The notes: generated from the sequence alone by a model not told the origin. Counted from the first letter of the stretch, positions 6,456 through 14,290 are shown. The stretch is DNA of 14,290 nt from an uncultured Hyphomicrobiales bacterium (GCA_905479595.1 CAJQND010000423.1:1-14290), one strand, 5' to 3'. Translations and numbers: made by a program.

Positions 6456-9374
6456 TCAAGCCCCTTTCCTCAATGCCTTATCAAGAATTCTGGCAACATG
6501 GATTGCTTCAGTTTGCGCTCCATCGGCGATTTGATGGCGGCAAGATGTTCCGTCGGCAACTACGATTGTGCCTTCTGCTCTATTGCGTATCGCTGGCAGC
6601 AGGTCAAGCTCACCCATCGCCATGGATGTCTCATAGGTGTCGGTGCCATACCCAAACGAGCCAGCCATGCCACAACAACTTGTCTCGATCGTTTGAACGT
6701 TGCTATCTGGAATGAGATTAAGGGTTTTCTCAATAGAAGACATCACACCAAGTGCTTTTTGATGGCAATGGCCATGCACTAAAATCTCCTGAGCGGGAGT
6801 TTCCAGAGAAAGCTGAAGTTCCCCTGTTTCCGCCTTTTCACAAATGAACTCTTCCAGCATCCTGGCGTGCTCTGCCACAAGTTCGCTTTCTACACCGGGC
6901 AACATGCGTGGTATTTCATCGCGCAGGGTTAAAAGACAACTCGGTTCCAATCCAATGATCGCCATTCCCTTTTTTGCATAAGGCAATAACGCGGACACCA
7001 GCCGTTTCGCCTCGGAGCGGGCTTCATCAACAAGCCCGGCTGAGAGGAATGTGCGCCCGCAACATAAAGGGCGTGCCCCAGGGTTTTCGCGCGCAACTTC
7101 CAGTGCGACACCACCGGCATTCAGCACCCGGCCAGCGGCGCGCAGGTTTTCCGGTTCAAAGTAGCGGTTAAATGTATCAGCGAAAAGTACAGCATCTGGC
7201 TCGCCACGCGCGACTATCTCGTCGTTCCTAAAGCTGTCTTTGTGCCATTCAGGCAGATTGCGCGCAGCGGTAAAACCGGTAGGGCGTTCCAGCAGTTTCG
7301 CAATTCCTGGAACGGAGTTGCGAAGGTTCATTATTCCCGCAAAGCGCGACGCCGTGGGGGCGTAGCGTGGCAGATAGGCAACAAGGCGGTCATGCAGAGA
7401 TATGCCCAGCTGTTCGGCGCGGGCAGCAAGAACCTCGATCTTCATGGCAGCCATGTCGATGCCGGTAGGGCATTCGCGTTTGCAGCCCTTACACGATACG
7501 CACAGCTTCATGGCTTCCATAATGCCATCGGAGATCAGGGCGTCTTCGCCCAATTGGCCAGAGATCGCCAAGCGCAATGTATTGGCACGCCCACGGGTAA
7601 CATCGCGCTCATTCCTGGTCGCGCGATAGGATGGGCACATGGTGCCACCCTTCAATTTGCGGCACGCACCGTTATTGTTGCACATCTCAACCGCACCTTG
7701 CAGGCCGCCGCCTGCGCCCGGCCACGCTGACCAGTCCAGTTTGGTCTCAAATTCTTTGCTGCCATAATCATGATGATACCGAAACAGCTTGCGGTCATCC
7801 ATCCTGGGCGCGTTGACTATTTTTCTTGGATTAAAAACCCCATGCGGATCAAAGCGCTGCTTTACCTCTTCAAAGGCGCTTACCATGCGGGACCCAAACA
7901 TCTGATCGTGAAACTCCGAGCGCACTATACCATCGCCATGCTCGCCTGAATGCGATCCCTTGTAGCGGCGCACAAGCTCAAAGGCTTCTTCGGCAATGGA
8001 GCGCATGGTTTTCACGTCTTTGTCGAGCTTCATGTTCAAAACAGGCCGCACGTGTAGACACCCGACAGATGCATGCGCATACCATGTGCCTTTGGCGCCG
8101 TATTTTTCAAAAACATCTGTCAGGCTAGCTGTGTATTCTGCGAGGTCAGGCAGTTCGACCGCGCAATCCTCAACGAAGGATACCGGTTTACCTGCCTCTT
8201 TCATTGACATCATGATGTTGAGGCCAGATTTGCGAACCTCGGCGATATCGTTTTGCAATCTGTTGTCTACAACCGAGACAACACCACCCCATTTCTTGCC
8301 ATCCCCTTTCCAGGAAATCCCAAGATCACCCATCAGTTCTTCCAAGCGCTTCAACTTTTGCAGATTTTGTTCTTCGGTTTCTTCGGCAAACTCGACCAGT
8401 AACAATGCTTCTGGCTTACCCCTGACGAACTCTTCCATGGTCTTTTGGAAAAGTGGGATATCGCGGGCCAGGGTGATCATTGTGGAATCGACCAGTTCAA
8501 CGGCTTGCGGGTTCAGGGTCACCAGATGTTGTGTTGAATCCATTGCGGCGTAAAAGCTGGAAAAATGGCAAACACCCATCACCTTGTTCGTGACCAGCGG
8601 CGAGAGCTTCAGCTCAATTGCGGTTGAGTAAGCGAGTGTTCCTTCAGACCCAACAAGCAATTGGCTAAGGTTGATATCTTTTCTGTCCGGAACAAGCGCA
8701 TCAATATTGTAGCCTCCGACACGCCTGAGGACTTTTGGAAACCGTTCCGAAATTTCGCTCGCCTCACGCGCGCCCAACTCCAGCATATCGCGTACAAGGT
8801 CTGAGTTTGCACCGGGCCCGCCTGCCTTGAGAGACCCGAAACTTGCTTTCGTGCCATCGGCCAGAATAGCGTCAATTGATAAAACATTATCGCGCATTAT
8901 CCCGTAGCGCAGGGAACGCCCGCCACAGGAATTGTTTCCAGCCATGCCGCCGATCGTTGCCCTGGATGCGGTTGAAACATCAATTGGAAACCACAGTCCA
9001 TGCGGTTTCAGCGCCCGGTTCAATTCATCAAGAACAATCCCCGGCTGCACTACACACCTGCGATTTTCAACATCAAGTTCGATGATCTTGTTGAAGTATT
9101 TTGAGTTGTCGATAACGAGCGCATCGTTGACGGTTTGCCCGCATTGTGAGGTGCCGCCACCACGCGCCAGAATAGGTATTCCCTCAGCCCTCGCGGTGGC
9201 AATCGCCACCTCGATGTCATTTTCAGTTTTTGGGACAACGACACCAACAGGCATCATCTGATAAATTGAGGCATCGGTCGAATATCGCCCCCGGCTCGGC
9301 GCATCAAACATTATCTCACCGGAAAATGTTTGCCTTAAAACCCGCTCAATCCCGGGGCTTGCCAAGGTTACCAT
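6456..9374 (-). CDS. FAD-binding and (Fe-S)-binding D-2-hydroxyacid dehydrogenase (YdiJ/DLD-type fusion)
   Basis: A 972-residue flavo-iron-sulfur enzyme combining a GlcD-like and a GlpC/GlcF-like half. The FAD_binding_4 domain (~35-260) shows RGGGTSQCGQ (71-80). The FAD-oxidase C-terminal domain (~265-525) contains HASVGCLHVRP and SGEHGDGIVR (476-485), which hold conserved catalytic and metal histidines. An iron-sulfur module follows: C565, C571 and C580, then the ferredoxin motif CVSCKGCKRECP (C625, C628, C631, C635). Two cysteine-rich CCG repeats complete it (CCGRTF at 771-773, HGHCHQK at ~867-873, SCCGMAGSFGY at ~899-909). The same architecture occurs in E. coli YdiJ and in D-lactate dehydrogenases that pass electrons to the respiratory chain. 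Substrate could be D-lactate, D-2-hydroxyglutarate, glycolate or another D-2-hydroxyacid. It is first in a leftward operon with gntR and diverges from the aminotransferase gene. Confidence 0.9.
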   Translation of the reverse strand: MVTLASPGIERVLRQTFSGEIMFDAPSRGRYSTDASIYQMMPVGVVVPKTENDIEVAIATARAEGIPILARGGGTSQCGQTVNDALVIDNSKYFNKIIELDVENRRCVVQPGIVLDELNRALKPHGLWFPIDVSTASRATIGGMAGNNSCGGRSLRYGIMRDNVLSIDAILADGTKASFGSLKAGGPGANSDLVRDMLELGAREASEISERFPKVLRRVGGYNIDALVPDRKDINLSQLLVGSEGTLAYSTAIELKLSPLVTNKVMGVCHFSSFYAAMDSTQHLVTLNPQAVELVDSTMITLARDIPLFQKTMEEFVRGKPEALLLVEFAEETEEQNLQKLKRLEELMGDLGISWKGDGKKWGGVVSVVDNRLQNDIAEVRKSGLNIMMSMKEAGKPVSFVEDCAVELPDLAEYTASLTDVFEKYGAKGTWYAHASVGCLHVRPVLNMKLDKDVKTMRSIAEEAFELVRRYKGSHSGEHGDGIVRSEFHDQMFGSRMVSAFEEVKQRFDPHGVFNPRKIVNAPRMDDRKLFRYHHDYGSKEFETKLDWSAWPGAGGGLQGAVEMCNNNGACRKLKGGTMCPSYRATRNERDVTRGRANTLRLAISGQLGEDALISDGIMEAMKLCVSCKGCKRECPTGIDMAAMKIEVLAARAEQLGISLHDRLVAYLPRYAPTASRFAGIMNLRNSVPGIAKLLERPTGFTAARNLPEWHKDSFRNDEIVARGEPDAVLFADTFNRYFEPENLRAAGRVLNAGGVALEVARENPGARPLCCGRTFLSAGLVDEARSEAKRLVSALLPYAKKGMAIIGLEPSCLLTLRDEIPRMLPGVESELVAEHARMLEEFICEKAETGELQLSLETPAQEILVHGHCHQKALGVMSSIEKTLNLIPDSNVQTIETSCCGMAGSFGYGTDTYETSMAMGELDLLPAIRNRAEGTIVVADGTSCRHQIADGAQTEAIHVARILDKALRKGA

Positions 9375-9402
9375 GCAAATTATCCAAATTCTTGCTTGAC
9401 GT

Positions 9403-9420
9403 AATTATGAATTCATAATT
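9403..9420. promoter_or_regulatory. Perfect 18-bp palindrome, candidate GntR operator
   Basis: AATTATGAATTCATAATT is identical to its own reverse complement. It lies in the 141-bp region between the divergent dehydrogenase and aminotransferase genes, 28 bases before the first and 95 before the second. A size of ~18 bp and two-fold symmetry suit a dimeric GntR/FCD repressor, and the only regulator of the locus is such a protein. Promoter-like hexamers overlap or flank it: TTGACG at 9396-9401 on the + strand, and CATAAT within the palindrome on either strand. The exact promoter boxes remain uncertain. ATGCAAAT occurs on both sides as a direct repeat (9373-9380 and 9425-9432). Confidence 0.6.
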
Positions 9421-9515
9421 CAGTATGCAAATCCTTTCGTGACAATCAAGTCAATCATACTGGCCGATGGGCGCTTTAAAATAACAGCGAACAACAGTTT
9501 AAAGAGTAAGAAAAA

Positions 9516-10703
9516 ATGAGACATGCTGGCCGCCATTTTTTGCAAATACCCGGACCAAGTTCCGTTCCAGATCGGATTTTGCGGGCAATCAGCCAGCAGA
9601 CAATTGATCATCGTGGCCCGGATTTCGCTGCAGTCGGTCTAAAAGCTCTTGAGGGCATGAAGAAAATCTTCAAGACTGATAGCCACGTCTTTATTTACCC
9701 GGCATCGGGTACTGGTGCGTGGGAAGCCGCATTGGTCAATGTGCTCTCGCCGGGGGATCAGGTTTTAATGTTCGAAACCGGCCATTTCGCTACCATGTGG
9801 AAGAACATGGCCGAGCGGCTTGGTCTGAACGCGGAATTTATTGGTGGCGATTGGCGCAGCGGGGCGGACCCTGACCTTATCGAAAAGCGATTGCGCGAAG
9901 ACACCAGCCATAAAATCAAAGCGGTTTGTGTTGTTCACAATGAAACATCGACCGGCTCCGTTTCTCCCATCGCTGAGGTGAGACAGGCAATAGACAATGC
10001 CGGGCACCCGGCACTCTTGATGGTAGATACGATTTCCGGTTTGGCATCGATTGATTACCGCCATGACGAATGGGGGGTCGATGTGACGGTTTCCGGCTCC
10101 CAGAAAGGCCTGATGTTACCACCTGGTCTGTCGTTCAACGCAGCCAGCCAAAAGGCGCTTGCTGTAAACAAAACGGCTGAACTGCAGCGATCTTACTGGG
10201 ATTGGGCAGACATGATTGGCCCAAATAAGACCGGGTATTTTCCCTATACGCCAGGCACCAATCTTCTTTATGGCCTCAATGAAGCATTGGATATGCTGCA
10301 TGAGGAAGGTCTGGACAATGTCTTTGCCCGCCATGCCCGCCATGGCGAAGCAACCCGCATGGCGGTGCGCGCCTGGGGGCTTGATGTACTTTGCGCACAA
10401 CAAGGCCAGGAGAGCGGTGTTCTAACCGCCGTGCGATTGCCCGAAGGCCACAGCGCCGACCGGTTCCGCGCAATAACTCTTGAGAACTACAATATTTCGC
10501 TGGGAAATGGTCTGTCGAAGGTCGCTGATAAAGTGTTCCGCATTGGACATTTGGGGGACTTCAATGATCTTATGCTCATGGCCACTCTTTCCGGAGTGGA
10601 AATGGGCTTGGCAAAGGCTGAAATTCCTCATCAATCTGGAGGAACCCAAGCCGCACTTGAGCACTTAAAGACAGCGGAAACATTGCCGCTTGCCGCTGAA
10701 TAA
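9516..10703 (+). CDS. Class V aminotransferase, serine/alanine-glyoxylate aminotransferase type
   Basis: A 395-residue PLP enzyme of normal family length. It has the N-terminal signature GRHFLQIPGPSSVPD, PASGTGAWEAA (62-72) for cofactor phosphate binding, HNETSTG (141-147), the cofactor-ring Asp171 in VDTISG, and the Schiff-base Lys197 in SGSQKGLMLPPG. Near the C-terminus FRIGHLGDFND (341-351) contains Arg342, the expected carboxylate-binding residue. Relatives transfer the amino group of serine, alanine or aspartate to glyoxylate to make glycine. The amino donor here cannot be read from sequence. The ATG has only a weak AAGAG ribosome site and a ~95-base region from the palindrome. It is the first gene of a rightward unit, 48 bases ahead of dctP with no terminator between. 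Together with the divergent oxidase this suggests transamination of the 2-oxo acid the oxidase produces. Confidence 0.9.
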   Translation: MRHAGRHFLQIPGPSSVPDRILRAISQQTIDHRGPDFAAVGLKALEGMKKIFKTDSHVFIYPASGTGAWEAALVNVLSPGDQVLMFETGHFATMWKNMAERLGLNAEFIGGDWRSGADPDLIEKRLREDTSHKIKAVCVVHNETSTGSVSPIAEVRQAIDNAGHPALLMVDTISGLASIDYRHDEWGVDVTVSGSQKGLMLPPGLSFNAASQKALAVNKTAELQRSYWDWADMIGPNKTGYFPYTPGTNLLYGLNEALDMLHEEGLDNVFARHARHGEATRMAVRAWGLDVLCAQQGQESGVLTAVRLPEGHSADRFRAITLENYNISLGNGLSKVADKVFRIGHLGDFNDLMLMATLSGVEMGLAKAEIPHQSGGTQAALEHLKTAETLPLAAE

Positions 10704-10751
10704 AAAGACGAAACCTGAAAACTAAATGACCACTTTCTGGGAGGAAAGAAA

Positions 10752-11726
10752 ATGAAACTAAAAACAGCACTTTTGGGCGCCGCAGTCGCGTTTGCCTTCG
10801 CATCAACTGGTCAAGCTGCAGATTTGAAGCTGCCCTTTGGCCATGTTGGGAAGCCCGGTTCGTTGTTTGAAGCAAGCGTCAATGCTTTCGCTGAATGCTC
10901 AAACAAGGCACTGGGCGACAAGGCTGAAGTCCAGACGTTTGGATCTTCGCAACTTGGTAAGGACAAAGAGCTTCTGCAAAAACTGAAACTCGGCCAGATT
11001 ACATTTTCACTGCCATCTTCGGTTATGTCATCGGTGGCAGATGAGTTTGGCGTTTTCGAAATGCCTTATATCATCAAAGACCGCGAACACATGAAACGCG
11101 TCCAGGCGGAACTTGGAGATACTTTCCAAAAAGCTGCAAATTCCAAGGGCTACCGTATTCTTGGATATTTCGAGAACGGCTTCCGCCACATAACCAACAA
11201 CACCCGGCCTATCAACAAGCCTGAAGATCTGGCGGGCATTAAGCTGCGCACACCAAAGGGCGCTTGGCGCGTTAAAATGTTCAAGCTCTATGGCGCAAAC
11301 CCGACACCAATGGCATTTTCTGAAGTGTTTACAGCACTGCAAACAGCCGTCATTGATGGCCAGGAAAACCCTTATGCGCAGATCGCATCGGCAAAGTTCC
11401 AGGAAGTTCAGAAGTACCTGTCAATTACCGGTCACGTGTACACGCCAGCCTATATTCTGGTTTCTGAAAAGAATTTTGCAAAGCTGCCGGAAGACGTACG
11501 TGGCAGCCTTGAGAAGTGCGCGGTCGACACCCAAGCCTTCGTTTATGACCATGCAGCAAAGCTTGAAACTGAGCTATTGGACGTGATCAAGGCAGCCGGA
11601 GTTGCTGTGAACAATGCAGATAACGCGGCGTTCATCGCAGCTTCAAAACCAATCTATGATGAATTCGCCAGCTCTGTTCAAGGTGGTGCTGAGTTGATCA
11701 CCAAAGTTCAAGGCCTCGCGAAATAG
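10752..11726 (+). CDS. dctP: TRAP transporter substrate-binding protein DctP
   Basis: Periplasmic solute-binding protein (324 aa) of a tripartite ATP-independent transporter. The signal peptide spans ~1-22 or 23 with an AXA-like GQAA end. Conserved elements include GSSQLGKDKELLQKLKLGQI (~64-83), the segment GIKLRTPKGAW with Arg166, which in the DctP family forms a salt bridge with the carboxylate of the ligand, and FTALQTAVIDGQENPY (~193-208). Two cysteines (C49, C256) could pair after export. A strong GGAGG at 10740-10744, 7 bases before the ATG, supports the start and high expression. A carboxylate ligand is expected from Arg166, and its identity is open. The gene is followed by two terminator-like hairpins before the membrane subunits, consistent with extra binding protein relative to DctQM. 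Confidence 0.94.
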   Translation: MKLKTALLGAAVAFAFASTGQAADLKLPFGHVGKPGSLFEASVNAFAECSNKALGDKAEVQTFGSSQLGKDKELLQKLKLGQITFSLPSSVMSSVADEFGVFEMPYIIKDREHMKRVQAELGDTFQKAANSKGYRILGYFENGFRHITNNTRPINKPEDLAGIKLRTPKGAWRVKMFKLYGANPTPMAFSEVFTALQTAVIDGQENPYAQIASAKFQEVQKYLSITGHVYTPAYILVSEKNFAKLPEDVRGSLEKCAVDTQAFVYDHAAKLETELLDVIKAAGVAVNNADNAAFIAASKPIYDEFASSVQGGAELITKVQGLAK

Positions 11727-11743
11727 AATCTGAAAACAATTTT

Positions 11744-11774
11744 GCCGAAGGGGGTTAGCTCCCTTCGGCGTTTT
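11744..11774 (+). terminator. Intercistronic hairpin 1 after dctP
   Basis: GCCGAAGGG (11744-11752) and CCCTTCGGC (11761-11769) form a perfect 9-bp stem with an 8-base loop, followed by GTTTT. It starts 17 bases after the dctP stop. It resembles a rho-independent terminator with a short T run, so partial termination or 3'-end protection of the dctP message is likely, giving more DctP than DctQM. Confidence 0.7.
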
Positions 11775-11781
11775 ATGACTC

Positions 11782-11829
11782 GCCCCATTAAACCAAAGAG
11801 GCAACTATAATTGCCCGGTGGGGCTTTTT
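11782..11829 (+). terminator. Intercistronic hairpin 2 before dctQ
   Basis: GCCCCATT (11782-11789) can pair with GGTGGGGC (11817-11824), six Watson-Crick pairs plus two G-T pairs. It encloses an inner hairpin, GGCAA (11800-11804) with TTGCC (11811-11815), and is followed directly by TTTTT. The T run ends 16 bases before the dctQ ATG. It acts either as a second partial terminator or, with hairpin 1, as the structured end of a dctP transcript. Confidence 0.55.
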
Positions 11830-11845
11830 AATCGGAAAAACTGCC

Positions 11846-12388
11846 ATGCTGGCATCGCTAAGACGCAATCTTGAATTTGTACTCGAATGGTTCATCATCA
11901 TCATGATGGTGGCGTTGACCATTGTTGTCATTGTTGCGGTGCTCTTCCGCATGGGGGGCAATTCACTGTCATGGTATGACGAGATCGCTGCAGTCCAACT
12001 TTCCTGGATCACCTATTATGGCGCCGCATTGGCCGCGTTAAAGCGCCGTCATATCGGATTTGACAGTGTTATTCTTTCACTTCCCAGGCCTGCGCGTATG
12101 GTTGGCGTTGCTATCGCCGAATTCCTGGTGCTCGGATTTTTTATAGTGCTGGCGTATACCGGGTGGCAGGTGTTGCAGGTTTTGGAAGGGGACATGCTTG
12201 TCTCTCTCACCTGGATACCTGTGCAACTCACCCAGTCTGTCATTCCTTTCGGTGCTGCGCTGTTTGTTATTTGCGAGCTGTTGAGTTTGCCGGAATATTG
12301 GCGAAAAACCGCCGCGGGAATATCACTCGAACATGCGGAAATAGAAGAAGAAGTTGAAGCCGAACTTGAAAAAGCAGGGGCCAGGTAG
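11846..12388 (+). CDS. dctQ: TRAP transporter small membrane subunit DctQ
   Basis: A 180-residue four-helix membrane protein. Hydrophobic segments lie at ~14-36, ~47-65, ~84-108 and ~122-146. The loop after the first helix has the family pattern SWYDEIAAVQLSW, followed by GAALAALKRRHIGFD, which matches the conserved DctQ region around helix 2. The acidic C-terminal tail (~160-176) is glutamate-rich. It pairs with DctM and receives substrate-loaded DctP. The ATG has only a weak ribosome site (CGGA), so translation may be modest. The dctM start follows 3 bases after its stop, indicating tight coupling between the two membrane subunits. Confidence 0.92.
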   Translation: MLASLRRNLEFVLEWFIIIMMVALTIVVIVAVLFRMGGNSLSWYDEIAAVQLSWITYYGAALAALKRRHIGFDSVILSLPRPARMVGVAIAEFLVLGFFIVLAYTGWQVLQVLEGDMLVSLTWIPVQLTQSVIPFGAALFVICELLSLPEYWRKTAAGISLEHAEIEEEVEAELEKAGAR

Positions 12389-12391
12389 CCC

Positions 12392-13672
12392 ATGTTTATG
12401 TTCCTGATTTTCGTCGCTCTGATCGCAATGATCTGTCTCAATGTGCCTATCGCGGTCGCTCTGGCGATTGCCGCAATTGGCGGGCTTGTGGCATCGGAGG
12501 GCATAGACAGCCTGGTCAGCGTTGCGCTTGATATGTATGACGGCTCAACGAAATTTGCACTCATTGCCATCCCAATGTTTGTGCTGGCAGGTGCCATCAT
12601 GAATGCAGGTGGCATTACGGACAAACTGATTAATTTCGTCACCGCTATCATCGGTTTCGTGCGTGGCGGCCTTGCCATGGTGAACATCGGTGTTTCGCTG
12701 TTTTTCGCTGAGATTTCGGGCTCTGCTGTCGCAGATGTTGCCGCCCTTGGGTCTGTGCTGATCCCGCAAATGAAAAAGCGTGGATACAGCGCCCCGCTAT
12801 CTGCAGCGGTTACCTCGTCTTCCGCCTCACTGGCCATTATTATTCCGCCCTCAATCCCGATGATCCTGTACGCCACATCAGCGAACACGTCGGTAGAGCA
12901 ATTATTTGTCGCCGGCATCGTACCAGGGCTGATGGGGGCCGCCGGGCTCATGTTTGTGGCATATATGTTTGCCCGCAAATACAATCTGCCGGTTGAAGAG
13001 GCTTTCGACTTTAAGCGCTTGAGGGAAACTTTTGTCGAGGCCCTGCCTGCGTTTACGCTTCCCGTTATTATCCTTGGTGGTATTTTTGGCGGATTTGTTA
13101 CAGCAACTGAAGCCGCAGGCCTTGCGGTAATCGCCGCATTTTTGGTTGGGCTCTGGTATGGCCAAATCAACATCAAGCACCTTAAGCGCGCGATGCTTGA
13201 TGGCGGCATGCAGACGGCAGTAGTAATGTTGCTTGTCGCGGCATCTGTTGTAATGGGGGGATTTCTTACCCGCGCCCAGGTGCCTCAACAGCTGGCGGCA
13301 GGATTGCTGGACATCACCAGCAACAAATGGCTCATCCTGCTGATCCTCAATTTCTTCTTTCTGATCATCGGGTTTTTTCTGCACTCGGCAGCTGCAATCA
13401 TTCTGGTGGTGCCGATTGTCGTGCCCTTGATTGCAGCAGTCGGCATTGATCCGGTACATTTTGGCCTGGTGGTCACACTCAATCTTGCCATCGGGCAGCA
13501 AACGCCACCCGTTGCCAGCGTGTTGATCACGTCATGCGCTGTTGCGCGCGCCAACATCTGGGATGTATCGAAGATCAATGTTTATTTTGTCGCCGTCCTG
13601 CTCACGGTTTTGCTGATGTGCACCTACATTCCTTCGATACCAATGTTCCTGGTCGAATATTTCTACCGCTGA
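12392..13672 (+). CDS. dctM: TRAP transporter large membrane subunit DctM
   Basis: A 426-residue polytopic permease of standard DctM length, which would move the substrate with a sodium or proton gradient. Typical family features are the N-terminal helix with NVPIAVALAIAA, the segment ALIAIPMFVLAGAIMNAGGI (~55-74), EISGSAVADVAALGSVLIPQM (~108-128, the conserved SGSAxADxAAlGsilIP pattern), IIPPSIPMILYA (~150-161), GGIFGGFVTATEAA (~228-241, GGI..G.fTpTEAA pattern), and a C-terminal GQQTPPVASVL segment. About a dozen hydrophobic helices are visible. It starts 3 bases after dctQ. A second in-frame ATG lies two codons later. No strong terminator follows, and the convergent peptidase gene ends only 31 bases away. 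Confidence 0.95.
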   Translation: MFMFLIFVALIAMICLNVPIAVALAIAAIGGLVASEGIDSLVSVALDMYDGSTKFALIAIPMFVLAGAIMNAGGITDKLINFVTAIIGFVRGGLAMVNIGVSLFFAEISGSAVADVAALGSVLIPQMKKRGYSAPLSAAVTSSSASLAIIIPPSIPMILYATSANTSVEQLFVAGIVPGLMGAAGLMFVAYMFARKYNLPVEEAFDFKRLRETFVEALPAFTLPVIILGGIFGGFVTATEAAGLAVIAAFLVGLWYGQINIKHLKRAMLDGGMQTAVVMLLVAASVVMGGFLTRAQVPQQLAAGLLDITSNKWLILLILNFFFLIIGFFLHSAAAIILVVPIVVPLIAAVGIDPVHFGLVVTLNLAIGQQTPPVASVLITSCAVARANIWDVSKINVYFVAVLLTVLLMCTYIPSIPMFLVEYFYR

Positions 13673-13703
13673 TCATTCTTCCAGAAATATGGGCGAAGAA
13701 CCC

Positions 13704-14290
13704 TTACGGAGCGAACGCCGCGGTTGCAGCGAGTGCATACCCCTGATCAGGGTTCCCGATGTTTATCGCAACTCCTTCAACATCTATCGTCCAGGTTCCA
13801 ACCTGTGGACGAGCAATGTGAATGACCTCAACGTTGTTAACATTATCGGCGGTTCCACCAGTTGAAGATATCCCGTTGGTGAATACATTGCCGAGATAGG
13901 TTTGTGTCCCATCCGGCGAGGTGACACGAAGGTCCAGATCGTTAATCAGCGCCGGGTTGGCTCCAGCCAGCGCGGGCGGATCAGACCACACAAGCACAAC
14001 GCGCAAGGGTTCAGTGTCATTGTCTACATTGACCGTGAAATTGCTGACCACGCCGGTCGACGTGCCGTCCACGTGCAAACGATCCCAAACAGCCAACCGT
14101 CGCGCGTCGCCGGCAAAGGCCAGCGCATCGTCAAGGCGAAGAATTCCCCAACCTTCGCGCAGTGACGGATACCCCGGAACGTTGGTCATATCGATTGAAC
14201 TGTTGATCAGCACTGCTTTGATGAGAGCACCTGAGGGTGTCAGTTCATCTTGCGGCGTTGCGGTTCCACTTGGATATCTGCCGGTGGTGA
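13704..14290 (-). CDS. Subtilisin-family (S8) serine peptidase, C-terminal part (cut by right edge)
   Basis: The frame on the - strand is open from the right edge to the stop at 13704, giving ~194 visible residues of a longer protein. The sequence TPSGALIKAVLINSSIDMT followed by EGWGILRLDDALAF is the end of the catalytic subtilase domain that normally follows the GTSMATP serine motif, which lies outside the window. Next comes a beta-sandwich domain with LRVVLVWSDPPA, LINDLDLRVTSPDG, YLGN and VGTWTIDVEGVAI, typical of the C-terminal domain of large secreted S8 peptidases. The GTG at 14213 is an internal valine and not a start. Probably secreted and degradative. It converges with dctM and has no obvious functional link to it. 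Confidence 0.87.
   Translation of the reverse strand, partial: TTGRYPSGTATPQDELTPSGALIKAVLINSSIDMTNVPGYPSLREGWGILRLDDALAFAGDARRLAVWDRLHVDGTSTGVVSNFTVNVDNDTEPLRVVLVWSDPPALAGANPALINDLDLRVTSPDGTQTYLGNVFTNGISSTGGTADNVNNVEVIHIARPQVGTWTIDVEGVAINIGNPDQGYALAATAAFAP

Noticed and set aside
7242..7730. 162-codon + strand frame inside the FAD/Fe-S dehydrogenase
   Set aside because: It is antisense to well-conserved Fe-S domain coding sequence and has no recognisable motif or ribosome site.
7996..8553. 185-codon + strand frame inside the FAD domain region
   Set aside because: It is antisense to conserved dehydrogenase sequence. Its serine/threonine-rich composition is typical of a shadow frame.
9396..9426. 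Sigma-70 promoter TTGACG with CAGTAT for the aminotransferase operon
   Set aside because: The spacer is 19 bases and the -10 match is poor. The -35-like box is noted with the operator, but a promoter is not called.
12049..13209. 386-codon open frame on the - strand opposite dctQ and dctM
   Set aside because: It is antisense to two clear TRAP membrane genes. Its serine/alanine/threonine-rich translation is what reversed hydrophobic codons produce, and no domain is recognisable.
13676..13700. Possible hairpin TTCTTC/GAAGAA between dctM and the peptidase
   Set aside because: The stem is 6 AT-rich pairs with a 13-base loop and no T run, so it is too weak to call a terminator.

Overview
The window looks like chromosomal DNA of an alphaproteobacterium. 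This is an inference from moderate GC content and from protein families typical of Hyphomicrobiales/Rhodobacterales: a TRAP transporter, an FCD-type GntR regulator, a serine-glyoxylate-type aminotransferase and a fused FAD/Fe-S dehydrogenase. I see no tRNA, rRNA, CRISPR array, insertion sequence or phage gene. Coding density is high and no gene-free stretch exceeds 300 bases.

Left part (1-4048, + strand): the C-terminal end of a probable TetR regulator runs in from the left edge. It is followed by an MscS-type mechanosensitive channel with an exported N-terminal domain, a small single-pass membrane protein with a coiled coil, and a secreted protein with a divergent YkuD (L,D-transpeptidase) motif. 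These look like envelope genes. Centre-left (4052-5709, - strand): an exported, cysteine-rich metallophosphoesterase is followed directly by the last 141 codons of an aldose 1-epimerase (galM). The galM piece lacks its N-terminal half and has lost its catalytic glutamate, so it is a gene remnant.

Centre and right (5777-13672): a divergent catabolic locus. Leftward lie a 972-residue FAD/[4Fe-4S] D-2-hydroxyacid dehydrogenase and, 4 bases after it, a GntR/FCD regulator. Rightward lie a class V aminotransferase of the serine/alanine-glyoxylate type and a complete TRAP transporter (dctP, dctQ, dctM). A perfect 18-bp palindrome sits in the shared 141-bp control region and is the obvious candidate operator for the GntR protein. 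Two hairpins, each followed by a T run, separate dctP from dctQM and probably keep the binding protein more abundant than the membrane subunits. The simplest reading is uptake of a D-2-hydroxycarboxylate, its oxidation to a 2-oxo acid (glyoxylate would be one possibility), and transamination. The actual substrate cannot be read from the sequence.

Right edge (13704-14290, - strand): the C-terminal end of a subtilisin-family (S8) serine peptidase, whose catalytic domain lies mostly outside the window, faces dctM convergently.
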